Assembly: GCF_024713975.1 (NCBI RefSeq)
Contig: NC_091099.1
Location: 15,915,501-15,979,500, forward strand
Reading direction: 5' to 3'
From: Paralichthys olivaceus
Lineage: Eukaryota; Chordata; Actinopteri; Pleuronectiformes; Paralichthyidae
Length of the DNA: 64,000 nucleotides
Shown here: positions 40,142 to 54,400 of the stretch, piece after piece
Numbering within the stretch: the stretch's first letter is position 1
Layout: each line of letters begins with the position of its first letter
Position numbers and translations under genes: made by a program
Notes under the pieces: generated by a model
What the model was told of the DNA's origin: nothing
Seen by the model: the letters and a program-made list of their open reading frames with translations, nothing else
Databases searched by the model: none

Positions 40142-43100
40142 ATGGCAGGTAAGATTCCCTTCCTGTTCAGCTGCTGCATGCATGTGATGTAGGTGTTTGG
40201 ACAGTGCAGAATCAACCTGTGTATAAGGCTCAGTTGTAATCCCCCCATTCAGCTATCATGACTACATGTGAATTCAGTGTGTGTGGGCGGGGGTGCTAAA
40301 CTGTGCCTTTGTATCGTAGAAAACAACTTCCCCCCCCTGCCTCGATTCATCCCCCTCAAGCCATGCTTCTACCAAGACTTCAATGAGATCCCAGACCAGC
40401 GTCGCACCATGTGCAAGAGGCTCTACTACCTGTGGATCTGTAAGTGTGCCTGCAGTTAGCGCTTGTGTGCCAGCTACTGGCTCACAGGTTTGATTTGTGT
40501 GGTTACATGAGCTGTTAACCTGTGCACGGCTTCTCATCTCTCATGTCACTTTGTTTTACCCTAAATATTATGAGAGTCATACAGTCCAGTAAAGCTGTGG
40601 GACCAGACTGACTGGTCTCACCACAGGGCACACTCAACTATGTTTTCCATTCTCTGTAGCATTTTTTTGCGGAGCTTGAAATATTGTGTTTACACTCGTG
40701 TGACACATTTGCTATTTGCTGAGGGGTTGTTTTAAAGCAAAATGCTACATTTTATTTTGGTCTGTTCTTTCAAAATGAGATAGTATTTATAATATACTGG
40801 ATAATGTTTATTATTACATAGATCAATTGACTAATCATGCATCAATCAATATGTAAATAATCAATAGTTGGAGCCCTAGTTATAACAGTAGATAATAGTA
40901 ATATTTCGAGTTGTGATCTTCTCATGAGCATCATGGTATCTTTTTTATCACCACTTAGGTTCTGCCATTTGAAACCAAGAACGTAAGTCTGGTATAAAAG
41001 TAGAATAGTTTATACATTTGGTACTGGTTGAGTAGAAATTGTGGGCTGTGTGTGCTAAATGAACTGTAGCTTTGAGTATTAGCTGAAATTCCTAGTGATT
41101 CAGCTTCTGAATTGTGATTTATATAAACTCGTGGGTATATATACCATGAGGTTTTATCCTTAGTCATGTTTTGTTCGTCTTTGCTTCGCCTCTGTGTTGC
41201 TGACAGTGAACAGTGCCACACTGGCTGTTAATCTGATTGGCTGCCTGGCGTGGATGTGCGGAGGTGGTGGAGCGACCAACTTTGGCATGGCCTTCCTGTG
41301 GCTCATCCTCTTCACCCCCTGCTCCTACGTGTGCTGGTTCAGGCCCATCTACAAGGCCTTTAAGTAAGCTGAATCCACTCTGACCACACAAACGTCTGCT
41401 TCTGCTGAATCACATCACTCAGGACGTTTGTTCTTCTCTCTGTGCAGGACAGACAGCTCCTTCAACTTTATGGCTTTCTTCTTCGTCTTCATGGCCCAGG
41501 TGGTGATTAGTATTATTCAGACTGTTGGCATTCCAGGTTGGGGAGTGTGGTAAGAACTTTCAGTGGCTTGTTCAATCAAACACACATAATTAATTACATT
41601 TGTTTTAAATTAAAAACTATATAACGTGTACCTTCGGCTACTAGTGCTCTCTCAATCAAAACGATAACAAAAAACCTAGTTTGACAACATTGTGAAGCAG
41701 CGTGGGATCATGGGAGTTGTTGTCTTCACCACGGCTGTCCAGTAGTGTTTCCTTCCTTTCTTTGCTCTTTTACTAACAATATCACCATACCAACCTAAAA
41801 GGTGATTCTCTGTCAGTGTGTAAAAAATGAGTTTTAAAAAAAAAAGTTTTATTACATGCTGTCAAACAATTCTCCAAACATGTGGCTCCCACTAAAGCCT
41901 AGTTTATGCTTCTGCGTCACGTCGACGGCGTAGCTACGGCGTAGACGCAGACCCATACGCCGTAGCCTGACGTGCGCCTCCCAAAAATCCTAACTACGCG
42001 GACGTCGACGGGGACCGTAAGCGCTGTGATTGGTCCGCTCAGAACGTAAGTTCCGGCAGTTGCTTTTCCGGTCTTTCTTCCTCGTCGTAAAAACCAGCTC
42101 CGCAAACGTTTTCTTTGTAGCTTGCGCTTCAACATTTGCAATATAAGCATTTGTTCTTCAATATTGATGAGCTCCAACAACAAAAACAGCTGCTCCACCT
42201 CGGTCGCCATTGTTTACTGTTGTTTACTTTACGGAAGAAAAAGCGAGGATTCGGCTATAACCACACAAACACACCGCTACACCCCCTAGCGGCATGGCGG
42301 TGAATTGCAGAGCAACGCGTTCCCTCGACGCAGAACTTCGAATGCTCAACGACCTACGGCGTAGGTACGGCGTAGACGTGACGCAGAAGCATAAACTAGG
42401 CTTAATGCATCACATGTTCATGTTTTGTTATAAGTTTGTGACGGTGATGTTAACTCTCTTATTGTCCCCCCCCAGTGGCTGGCTGGCTACCATCACCTTT
42501 TTCAGCACCAATATTGGGTCAGCTGTGGTGATGCTGATCCCCACCATTATGTTCACTGCAGTGGCTGTGCTCTCCTTCATCGCCCTCTCAAAGGTGACTT
42601 ATTCTGTACACGTCTACCTTTTCTCAGGAAAACAAATGTGAAAGGATTGAAAGGATTTACTAACCTCTCAGAAAAAGAAATACACATTGGGTTGTTTTCA
42701 TTTGGTTCAAAGATTCACGTTTCCCTAGGCAGCTGTCAACCCCATAATAGTACAACCGATTTCATTATGTGAACGCCCATCACATGATAAATCTTCTCAT
42801 CTCGACCAACTATCCAACAGGACATGAATGCAGCAGAAGTATTCGCACATACGCAAATAACTTAAAATTCAACACATAAATCTATTTGAATTAAGTAGAT
42901 TCAACTAAATCAAATAAATTGGAAGAAGGAAAAACAGCAGTCTAACATGCTAACTGGCTACCTTGCTTGCCCCGGAGGTTACGGCAGCTCATCATACAGC
43001 ACATGCAATTTAAAAATCGACTTTTTCGTTAAAGCAGCTATGAGTAAATAACTACACATTCAAAAACAAACCAATAATATATACTGCTGCTGATGTCTGA

Positions 43101-43403
43101 GCGGAAGTACAATTTCCCCTCAACTTTTAGACTCTAGACTCTTGTTTATTTTAAACACAGTAATGATAGCAAAATACTTTGTCAATGACAACTCTCACGC
43201 GCTGTCTTTGATAGGTTCATAACTTCTACCGCGGTAGTGGGGGCAGTCTGGGTAAGGCCCAAGAGGAGTGGACCAGCGGGGCCTGGAAGAACCCCCATGT
43301 GCAACAGGCGGCTCAGCAGGCGGCCATGGGCGCCGCGCAGGGCGCCATGCAGCAGGACCAGTACTCAGCCGCTCCCACCTACAACTACGACGACCCAATG
43401 TAG
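40142..43403 (+). CDS. scamp5: Secretory carrier-associated membrane protein 5
   Basis: A four-pass synaptic-vesicle/trans-Golgi membrane protein involved in regulated exocytosis and endocytosis (family knowledge). Exons 40142-40148, 40320-40439, 41207-41363, 41448-41549, 42476-42593 and 43215-43403 give 230 residues (human SCAMP5 235). The first coding exon encodes only ATG GCA G. The N-terminus [21 protein letters not shown] is short and lacks the NPF repeats of SCAMP1-3, which points to SCAMP5. Four hydrophobic segments follow, with the conserved E-peptide [11 protein letters not shown] between the second and third. The cytosolic tail carries YRGSGGS and [14 protein letters not shown]. Exon 1 is non-coding, near 39182. 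The intron before the fifth coding exon holds a Harbinger-like element. Convergent with ube2q2. Confidence 0.96.
41896..42402. mobile_element. PIF/Harbinger-like non-autonomous DNA transposon, 507 bp
   Basis: The ends are perfect 28-bp inverted repeats starting AGCCTAGTTTATGCTTCTGC. A TAA duplication flanks each end (41893-41895 and 42403-42405), matching the TWA target preference of PIF/Harbinger. Subterminal sequence repeats ACGGCGTAG on both sides. The GC-rich interior keeps a 97-codon minus-strand frame (42210-41917). This starts [16 protein letters not shown] and has a basic stretch and [12 protein letters not shown], resembling the N-terminus of Harbinger transposases. The element lies in a scamp5 intron. 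Confidence 0.85.
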
Positions 43404-45290
43404 GACAGAGGCGGGGGCCAGGCTGACGAGTGGGAGAGATATAAAAAGGGATCAATTAACACAAATCAGAATTAGGTGCCCTTCATTATGATACTGTACA
43501 AGCTGAATTCAAAAAGAACAATGTACAGGAAAGTCATGTTTCTGGTGGAATTGTACTTTATTGAATTTTGATTTCAACCTTTTTATATTCTGTTCACATT
43601 TAAATCCACCGGTTATTAAAAAGCTTCTTCTTTTAAATCTCTTATGCTGCTCAATTTTAGCTAGTCAGTGTGTGTGTTGCTTTTTAATGGAGACACATAA
43701 TATAGCTAATGCTAATCCCCTGAGCTTCATCAGTTTATTCAGGTCGGTTCGTCTATGGTCAACACAGGGTGACTTCTCTGCCTCCGCCTGTGTCACTCTC
43801 TTAATATTTCATTAGCATATTTACGTTACAGAATGCTAAAACAATTTTGCCCCTCATTTAACTATAGATAGTTAGCAGCTACTTAGCGTAGGTTAGCGTA
43901 AAGACTATCCAAATGTTACAAAAAATATACAACTCAACTCAATTAATGTGTTTAATAGTGATCAATTATTGATTGACTAGTGAGCTTTACATTTGGACAA
44001 AGCCAGACTGGTTGATTCCAGTCTCTGTCCTGTGCTAACAGGTTAGTAGTTTTATTTATCACGAGTGGAATTGATCTTCTTCAAATTTATGTGTAATTAA
44101 ATCTTTAGGCTTTTATTTAGATGTCTAATCTCTATGTAAACCCCATTCTTTTGGTAGAAGAAGAAAAAGTTAAATTTGACCAAAATCTTAAACAAAATTT
44201 TAACAAATACCCCGACTGTATTTTCAGCTTTTTAATCCAGTAGAGGCAGTTTACAGTTCATGTTTTAACAACCTGTTTTTTAAAAATTTATTTTCTGACA
44301 ACGTTTACGTTAAATTCAAAAGATTTTCACATTCTCAGGAAATTTGTGATAGCTGGTTTTAAATTCTACACCTGTAAAGCCCTTAAAGTGTCAACGTCTC
44401 GGGCTGTTGTCTCCCTTCTTCACCACTATTTAACCATTCTGTGTTTTGGTGTGTTCGGTTTTGTCGTTACCTCCCGGTTATGTGTTGAGCAGGTTGATTT
44501 GAGTTAAATGAATTATCATTATGATTACAACGATCAAGTGAAGCACATGCAGTATTTAGGATTGCAGTTCTTTGGATAAAACATTCCAAAGTCATCGTTG
44601 TACAGGTTAAAAGTGACAGAAAACCAAAATGCTTGCAGTTCTGAACAATACAGTTAATATTAATAATCCTTGTTGTCGGTGGTCATAGCATTGTATGAAG
44701 TGATGGATGTTTCCTCCCTTGGCAAATTCTTCCACTAAACCCCTACATGTAAATGCTTCAATGGCTACTTGTTTCTGAAGCTCTGGACTTCAGGCCTTAG
44801 TGTGTCATTTCGTGGCTGTCGGTGTTATTCCATGAGTAGGTGTGATAATTACATTTATTTAAAAAGAAAATATAGAATATAAAATTCAAGCCAATAACTT
44901 CAAGTGAAAGTGAGAGGGAGGATATTTGTGCGTGGCCCTCGTGATGCCCAACGTGTTCGGAGACAGCGTCATGAAAAAGCTTCTTTTTTTTCTGCCTCGT
45001 GTCACTTTGACTCTTCAAGACTCAGTAGATGGTTATTAAAGTAAAACAGTATTAGACTTGAAACAAATGTGAAGTATCTGAATGCTCGTGATTTCAAAAC
45101 CTGTGAGTTGTCTCGTCTGATCGTGATGATGTGGTATTCAATAGGCTGTTTGTTGTTTTCCTTTTTTAGGCGTTTTATTTTGTACCAACCCCGTTTTTCT
45201 TTTTTTTGAAGATGTGTGTGAGTGTGACGGACATGTTCATTGTGTCTTTCCATGTCTGTAGATAACAATTTTTTTCATTAAAAATTTTTT
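43404..45290 (+). other. scamp5: scamp5 3' UTR
   Basis: About 1.9 kb of AT-rich sequence after the stop, ending near ATTAAA at 45278-45283, which is followed by a T-rich stretch. No other gene is seen. Long 3' UTRs are usual for neuronal membrane-protein genes. Confidence 0.55.
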
Positions 45291-45299
45291 TTTGTAAAA

Positions 45300-47049
45300 A
45301 TCTAAGTAAAGTTTGCACTGCGTTTCCTGTTGACATCAGTGCAAACCTAATTCACAGTGAATCACAGTGTAGCAATACTAACAGGAATATATTATAAACA
45401 GTAGAATTATTAGGATTGAGTGGGGTTCTGTTGTGCAGGCCTCAAATATGGAGACAAATACTAACAACCATAACATAAAAGTGTTATGAATTGAAAAATG
45501 AAACAGGGGCCTGTTTTTTTCCAAGATGGACACCACTAGTATATTTTACAATTGCATTACATTCTCACCAGCAGATGCACACAGTCGTTACAACCCTGTA
45601 AAATGTACCACACATGCTCATCTGTTAGCAAATGCACAACGTTTAGCTCTAAAAATTGTAGAGTGTAAAGTTATGCACAAAGACGAACAAAGAAATTCTC
45701 TGTGGCAGTTAATGTGGCAGTATGTCCAGTTAATAATCGCGGTGGGTGTTTGGATCAGTCTGCCACGTGTGTGTACAGCACAGTCAAAGTGTTTATGGAA
45801 ATTGCAGCTGTAGTTGTTGTGTAGCGGGAACTTCAGTGTGTCGGACTCATCTCATGTTGCTATATCAAAGCTTATGGAAGCCATCTCCCATTTAACTTCC
45901 CCACGTCCCCACATGTGCTGTATGTTGTTTGATATGTATTATTACCATGTACTATATCATGAGTAGATATACATATATATAATTACTTGAAATGAGGTAA
46001 ATATTTGCTGTGGATAAACAAATAGGAACTTGCTCTAATTAGGTGAATGAGGAGGCTGTGTCTCCATGAGTGAAGTCAATGAGGAATACATTTTTGTGTA
46101 TTACTTTTGTATTATTTGGTCTTACCCTGATAGATATTAAAGAGTTCTTGTTGCATTTGTTTTTATTCTTGAACAAGTTTGCAGATATAGGTCCTCTACA
46201 CACACACACAGTCAGTATGTATGTATCCTACATGGCTGTAGATGTAGAGGATCCATGTTTTCAGATAATCTAAGGGATCAAATTCTCCATAATCAATTGA
46301 ATAACAAAAAAACCCATCATTGAATAGCAATTGACATAAAGCTTTTCACATTTCAAATCATTTTCTAATTTTCATACGCCCTTCAAATAAATTTGAAATG
46401 TATGTCCTTTGCTAAAACTGGTTTAATAACATCATTTATTACTTTATAGAAAAAAAACATCTGATGGACAAACTGCAAGCAAAAGAATTCAGCATATATG
46501 GAGAATAAAGCTTCCAATAGATTTTTCCACTTAACTAGACCAAATGACAGCTATTTCCAAGGATTATATAATTATGACAAACTACATAAAAATAAGGTAT
46601 TCATTTTAAAGCTAGGCTCTAAAACCTGACTGATATTGAGAACATGTGCGGTCAGATAGGAAACAGTAGCTGTAGGTGTTAACTGTGTTACATTTCTCAC
46701 TTCAAATATAAATGCTGTTATACAAAATCAAAATAGTATGACACTTGTATCGACAGTGACGTATATGCACCATATTTATATGCACTTTTCTAGTCTTGAC
46801 CTCTAGAAGCACTTTTCTCATTCGCCCATTCACACAATGCAGTGATGTGCAGCACTTTCTTTACCACACAGATCACACGTCAGGGGCAACTTAGGGTTCA
46901 GTATCAAACCACCAACCCTCCGGTCAGTGGACGACCCACTCCACCTCCTGAGCCACAGCCGCAGTCAATTTATACATCTAAGCAAAACTACTGAAAGGTG
47001 TTCATCTTGTGGTTCAAATAACACATTGAAAAGACGACAAAAAGGCAAT
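45300..47049. other. Intergenic between convergent scamp5 and ube2q2
   Basis: No gene supported. Contains a tRNA-derived SINE-like copy at 46775-46968 and a small TA patch near 45970. One 95-codon open frame (45526-45813) shows no recognisable features. Confidence 0.6.
46775..46968 (-). mobile_element. tRNA-derived SINE-like repeat
   Basis: Read on the minus strand it begins GTGGCTCAGGAGGTGGAGTG (A-box-like) and has GGTTTGATACT (degenerate B box) about 40 bp on, followed by a non-tRNA body. The pattern matches a very common fish SINE whose tRNA part I recall as GGTTCGATTCC. The internal promoter is diverged, so this copy looks old. Confidence 0.6.
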
Positions 47050-49414
47050 AATCTTAAAATTCTTTATTCATAAACTTGATGCAAGTTTACAAATTACTGT
47101 ACAAGGTCAAAATTTCTTCAAATGGAAAATGAAAAAGAAAACCAAAGCGAGCCAACGTGCCAGACTGTCCTCTGTTTCTGTTGGTGCCAGAAAATGAAAA
47201 TGAGTTGACATTTGAGATAAATGAATGCTTTCAACGCACTGTCCAGTTAGAGAAGCGTGCAAGTCTCTTCACCACAGCATGACTATCAAACTCGAATCAC
47301 CTCTCAGTGTACCCTCTGATCAGAGATTTGGCATTTTTGAGGGAAGGAATCACAGGTAGATAAAGAGTTTTTAGCAGGGGGAACTTTTCTGTCTCGCTAA
47401 GCAACGCGGGCCCTTAGCACTGAGGAGACATGTTGTTCCTCACCGCTCAGATACAGTATCAGACATGTAACAACAGGATATGAAGTAGTGTGCTGGGGGG
47501 AGAAAAATTTAAAAACATTTTGCTCAGAATGTGCTTGGTGTTAAAACTGACCTCTCCAGGCACATTGCTGCCATTTGTGCAAAACAATTTGTCAGGATCA
47601 CCCACTGGAATCTAATCTGTTTCAGAACTTGGGAGGGAAAAAAAGCAAAATACAACCAGTGGGTGGCGATGAGCCGTCAAGTGGGCTGGTGACCGTGTAT
47701 CTGCTGCAGTCCTGTAATGCGTCTAAAAAAGTCCTTCCACTCTTGAATTCAAAGAAACATGGCACGTATTATTGCAAAACGGATTATACTTCCTGTTTCT
47801 CACATCGTACGAGTTTGAGAGTAAATCTCAACATCGGTGGAACAGAGCGTTAATCGATCCAAGAAAATAACCTGAAACTCGACATGTGCATGTATAGAGT
47901 CCCCTCCTAAGGATTGTTTGTTACCTGAGTTGCCATTCAAACGTGCTTTTGCAGACAGTGTCAACAAATAAACTGCAAAAGAACAAACAGATTGATACAG
48001 TGTGTGCCCTGTAGTATAGGGAGTAGCAGTACTGGTGCATACTACAGTATATTGCGAGGTCAAAGTTAAAAGTTTCGGGTCAGTTGTTATCACACTACAA
48101 GAGATGCTTTTTATGTTTCACACCCAAAGAGACACCAAAACACATCTGTGGGATATTGTGATGGCAAAGGAAGCCCTGCAGACATTGGAAGTTTAGCTGC
48201 TGGGTGAGAAAACAAGAGGCAGCAGAGAGGGGATGAATCCAGAAGCAAATGTCATGCAACATCGTGGCAGTTTCAAAATTTAAACTGGGAAGGGGATGAA
48301 ATATTACAATCAATTAACACCAGGAAATTAACTGGATTAACGGCAGAAAATCTCACATCTAAACAGCCTTCATTTATTCCCTCTGTAAAGCCCATCGCAG
48401 CACGGCACCAAATATCTTTGAGACGAGGCCGCTGAGCATCATGCTGTCAACTCTGCACACACAGGGCCTTCATTTCATTTTCAGCATCAAACCAGCCTTC
48501 AACGTCTACAGCCAAAATGAAGAAAAAGGCCAAGCTGAGCTGTTGCAGGGCCGCTGTGTTGACAGAAATAAGGCAAAAAGAGCTAATCAGCTTCAACATA
48601 AGGTCTGTTCGAATCTGATGCCACAATGCTCGTCTTACCATCGTTAAAAGATATATAGAGATTCTGAAATATTTCAAATCCACTGGCCAGGTCTTCACAT
48701 TCGCCACAGGTGGATTTGATCTTGCCTGCGGCATTTTGGATCTGCTCGGCCCAGTATACTTCACACATTTTTAAAAAGTAAGAGCTAAAAGATGCCGAGT
48801 GGTAGGTCGTCTCAATTTAAAGATAAGCTCCTAAAATATTGAAAATTGGCTCATAATTGTCTAGGATGCTCAAATAATAATAATAATAAAAAAAAACATT
48901 TGCCAAATAATATTTCTAAAAACAATATCTGCATTTATGTACCACTTATTATCCAAAAAGGAGAAGGAGAGAAAGACAAAAAAAACAGGTGCGGTGAGGT
49001 GCCACTTAAAGAGCTTCTGTCTCAATCTTCTTTTAAAATTCCCATTTAACTGACTGTGAAGCCCAGTTTGTCAAAGCAGCGAAAGAAAAAAAAAGCATTT
49101 CCCCACATTTAAAGGGAGAAAAGTTTTTTTTAAAGACAAATGAGCATATTGAGAAAACAGGACTAGTAACACGCTCACATCCTCCTCCTCACTGAAACAC
49201 TGAGGGGAAGAAGCAAAGTGACACCAGAGTCAAGTCTTTTTTTTTTTTTTTTTCCCGGAGCGGGGCAGAGGAGTACTTGTCAGATGAGCCAGCGAGATGG
49301 TTTCCGCGAGAAAGAGGATATATTCCCAGTTAAGTCAGACGGGGGAAATATTCCAAAGAAAACAAGATACTTTGACCCAAAGACATGTTTCCTGTGCATA
49401 GTGGTGGTAGCTCC
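47050..49414 (-). other. ube2q2: ube2q2 3' UTR
   Basis: About 2.4 kb between the stop codon and a minus-strand AATAAA (plus-strand 47063-47068). It includes a 16-T run near 49238. No other gene is visible on either strand. Confidence 0.55.
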
Positions 49415-52400
49415 TTATCCATCCTCTTTAGGTGGTGTGTACCAGCCTGGAAGAACAGACAGAAAAACCCTGTTTGCCCACAGATCTATACCACAGGGAG
49501 TCTATTCAGCCACTCAGAAATATAAGATAAAATTAAAATAAATATCCAACACTTACCATTCTTTTCGTGGATTTGCACAAGGGATTTGTATGACTGTTGT
49601 GCTCTGGCAAGATTGTACTGGTTCTGAAAAACAAACAACGCTCTGTAAATTTCCTGCAAGAAATTGCCATAACAAACAATGGTTCCAGTCTTGTTGCTGT
49701 CATTGCCCATCTCTCACTCCCCTGTCTCTTTCTACTGTTCCTAATTTTTACTCCTCAAAAAGCATCTATGTCAGTAACTAGTTGTTAGAGAATATCCCCA
49801 CTATTCACATTTATCGTGGTCAAACAACATGTTGTGCAGCCTTATTTTACACATACTTACCTTATTGGCTCCAAACTGCACCCTGGCTTTTCCTTTCACC
49901 AGAGTTGCATTTATCTGCATAATAACAGATTCTATGGAATAGGCACTGCTCCAGCCCTGGAAAACACAAAACCACACAAAGCAGCCATGAATCAACGTCC
50001 ACGAAAAATCACATCATAAAATGTAAGATGCCATAATATCAAACTCATGATCAAACACCTGTTTCGTGAGAAGCTCCATGCACAAGGCTCCTCCTCCTAG
50101 AACATAACTGAAATAAAAAATATACCCAAGTTTTAGGGATGAATATTAACCATTTCAAAACAGATATTTACATTAAGCAAAGAAAAGTGATTTTATGTTA
50201 ATTTTTTGTGCTTCAAGTCGATTATTATGTGTCATTATTTGCCTTGTGGGAGAAAAACATTTGTATTTGTATTTAATGCACTTAATGTACTGCAGATGTA
50301 GCAGCTAATGAGCAGTAATTCTGATGTAAATTTGTTAATGCCTATTTTTAATTATCAATGCATGAAATAAATCGCAGAGTAAATCACATTAGGTCTTAGG
50401 GAACAAAATGAAAGGGCCCTGAGAGGCTGAGGTCGGGTCTGGTTTACTTTGACTCAATATCAATTGAGATTCAGGATACATCAACATTTTCTCATTGATG
50501 TAGAAGGTATTAACTTATTTCAAAAGTGCAGAACTCGTAATTTAAATAATCACAGCAAGCGAACGCAGCAGCAGTCAACAGAAGAATGTGGCGACCTGGA
50601 CGACAGGAGATCATGACACACTCACCCTCCGGACAGCACAGGGGAAATAACCCGTACAAAAGGTGGATCAAAGGGAAAATTATCCTATTGAATGAAGAAA
50701 GAAAGAAATTTCAGTGTTGAGAAAATCTTTACTCCAAAAACAAAATGAGAAAAATCATCACAAGACTCACTTTATAAGAGAAATTGAGGAGAATGTAGTC
50801 CACTCCTTCTTTTTCTTTTAAGACCTGCAAGTCACTATGCAATGGACTATCTGGGTCTACCCTGTAATGAAGAATGGCAAAGTCAAATATAACACAACAC
50901 ACAATATATGGCAAGATGAAAATTATTAAAAAGCTGAAACTTACGTCCTTAACTTGACATGCCATTCATAAAGGCTGTCATTGACTAGTTCAACTGAATA
51001 AATACCTGCCAAGTGAACGACACAAACACACAAGTTAACTTCACTCTGATGATGAGAACTTGAAACAATAAACATGTATGTCTGAGTAGTCACCTGTCTT
51101 GTAACTCTGTGATCTGTAGATCTCCCTGAGTTCCTTCATTAGGCGGTCTGAGGCCTGCACTGAGCCAGAGACTGCACCCTGCAACACAGATCACATCAAG
51201 CCTCATCACACAGGTGATTACTGAAAGTAGTTTCACTCATACAGAATTACACATTTGAACAGGTTCAAACAACTCTCCCTAAGCACATGGAAAAACTTCA
51301 TGAAGCTTAGGTGTACGTCATACACACATACTTAATTTCTGTTCACAGAAACCAAGTGATGATCTTACATTATTTTTCCAGGGATATTGCTGTATTATAT
51401 ACAGATTTATCAATTGCTTATATCAGTTCTGTTCACATTAAGCTGGGTTATTTTCAAAAACTATACTGTGGTGTGTTGGTGTCTGCAAACTCCACATGAA
51501 CAGAGGAGTTTATGATTCCAACTGTCGTCTTCTCCAAAAGCATTGAGGCTGTGTTGGAAGATGATGGACTGTGCTGCTGTGAAAGATGAGAACCAATCCT
51601 TTTTTTTTCTGGGAAGCCTATCTTCATTTTTTTCTTGCTGGTGTCCTCTGCAGCAGAAGCAGCAGCGACACTGTGTTATATGAACAGTGAGTCTGTGATT
51701 TGTCACAATGCTACTGTTGATCCGAACATGTGCAAACTGAATGACTTTGTCAGAAGGAATAATTTATGTGGAGTAGCTGCAGCTTTATCCTGTAGTAAGA
51801 GCTCAGTTACAATTTCCAGGTTGGAAAAACTCCAACACTAACAAATCTCTTATTGAGTCTTTTTATCTCTCCCTGCTCTTTTTACTAGTGAAGAGCAAAG
51901 AATAAAACATTTGATTCACAAGGATGGAATCTGATCGACATTTCACATCTGATCATGTTATCTCAATTTCAAGATGTAAACATTATTTTGGCTGTTACTA
52001 AAAAGATAAGTGTTTTGGCCTTCTCATCAAACAAAGGGTGATTACAGAGATAAACTAATGTGTCATGTTTTTGTGCTGAGTAATATGGAGACTGCTGCCA
52101 AGGGTTAACATTCAAAGATTATGTCAAGGATACAGCAAATCCTGCACTTCTCTACTCTATTCAGCTGTTTCAGAGATGACAAGGGGCTGTATGTCAGAAT
52201 GCAAACGTCTACAAGATGTACAGTGTGCAAGTGGGTGTGTTAATGTTGTTTCTCACAAGCGACATGTGCGAAACTGAAAGAACACGAACAAGGATGAAAA
52301 AGAAGAAACATACGTGTGAAAACGTAAGACAAAGATTTCCTAGAAAGACAATGACATTTGAGAGCTTTTAATGCCAAGGCCTGATACGGTGTCTCCCCTC

Positions 52401-54328
52401 GCCTGAACATTCTGGAAATGTTCCTGTTCCTGTGATAGCGTCTGACTCGCACCATCTATGGCTTTGTTCTTCATAAAAGGCAATTCCCAAAAATATCTGA
52501 CACAATATTACAGACATTTTCTTAAGTTCATATCTGAACATGGCTTTACAGTCATGAAACTCATTATTTTGACAGAAAATTAGAAAAAACATGAAGTGAA
52601 TGAGAACTTACATTCAAGTGATCCTGTCTATGGTTTTTACGGATTTTCTCCAAGATGGCCAGATTTTCTTTTTCTATCCCATCGTCTTCAGACTTTTTTC
52701 CATCCACAGGCTCCTCCTCTTTCATGTCATAATGGTCAAGGTCTTGGTCCAGGTCAATGTCCTGCTGCCACAGTGTATTAATTATGTTTAGGAACAGAAT
52801 GTTAAATACGTCCTATCACTAATATATAAATGATATAAATCCACTGAAGTGGCAGGGCTACATATAGGCACCTCTCCCATTTCTTCCTCCTCCTCCTCTT
52901 CAGATGTTACCTCATCTGACGGCCCATTCTGTAGCGAAGAGAAATAAGAATAAGAAGTGAGCTGTCTTTACAGTTTTGAAAAGTAAAAAAAAAAGCAGAG
53001 GATTCCAATCTTGTTTTTAGTTCCTACCTTTCGCTCTTGAGTAATTGGACCAGCAGGTAGAGGCTGGTCCAGCATTTCTACATCTGGATGTTGTGGCAGG
53101 TTGTAAAGACGACAAAGATCACAAATGAGCCGCTTCAGCTGTTGAAGGAGCTGCAGATTAAACCAGCAAGACAAAAAGTCAATAATAAAAAAACAACCTG
53201 CAAATACACTATTCTTACCAGTTTCCACTTTGGTAGACTTGTTCATTAACAAACCAGTAAAACAGTTCAAGTATAAAATCTACCTTTATTTCAAAAAAAC
53301 TGTCTCCAAAGATTGAGCATTGTGAGCTTAGACCAAAAAAAGTTTTTTAATGTGGCATGTGCAGAAATATGTCAATACTAAAATAAATCCTGTTGAGCAT
53401 GGAAGTGGAAATGTTAGAAATCATTTGGAGTTGTGTAGCAGCCCGTGCCACAGGAAACATTGAACAGACAGACGGATTACACTAAACAGCGTCCTGCAGC
53501 CAGCCAAAGACCTGCGATGAGGCTGGTTTCCACATCACAATGATCCAAATCAGACCTGAAAATTCATCATGAACCACTTTAAGAAATAGGAAGCTCAATC
53601 TGTGTGTAGATCTTGAACATGCTGTACGGGGGCGACCCAATAGCTGGACGGTTAGGGCATGTATCACACTGGCAAAAACATGCGCTGAGCAGCAGGTCCC
53701 TGGTTTGACTCTTGGCAAGCCAAACTGTTTACTGCACGGCAGTTTCTGTGTCTATCAAATGAAGTCTCAAAGACATGTTATATGTGCAGATTTAGAGAGA
53801 TCTGCAAGAGGAGTGGGTGGTTATTCATAAATCAAGAACAGACAGACCATCAGTAGGCTGCCAATGCTGGTGTTAGTATTGATAGGGTGCCAAAACTTTT
53901 GCACACGTCACAATTACTTAAGTAAAATGTTCCCCCCTTTTTTTAAGTCATGAAATAAGAGTAGCAGCAAGTTAACATTTGAAGGAATTATTTCCGTCTG
54001 TTAACTTTTTCACTTTCAACAAATGTGTAATTTTTCCAGAGATAACTTTAGGGAATCTCTATCTGACTGCATTCATACAAGAGTACCTGATAGCATCAAT
54101 GTTGGTTATTTGACAGTAACATGTTGTGCAAGCCTCTGTGGCACTGGAACCACATAAGCCAACTTACCAATGTGCTGCCTTTTCTCACATCCTCCAAGCG
54201 CTCCAACACTTCAGCCAGACTGGGATCATCAGAGTCAACAAACCATATTGGGGGTGTTGAGGGATAGGATTCCTGCAACAGAGGCAACAATAGGACAGGG
54301 ACATTTAGCCAGTCATGCTGATGTGTCT

Positions 54329-54400
<72 letters not shown>

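Noticed and set aside
53880-53960. Fragment 'gggtgccaaaacttttgcaca' as another transposon end
   Set aside because: Reminiscent of fish DNA-transposon termini, but no partner end or body was found, so it is too little to call.
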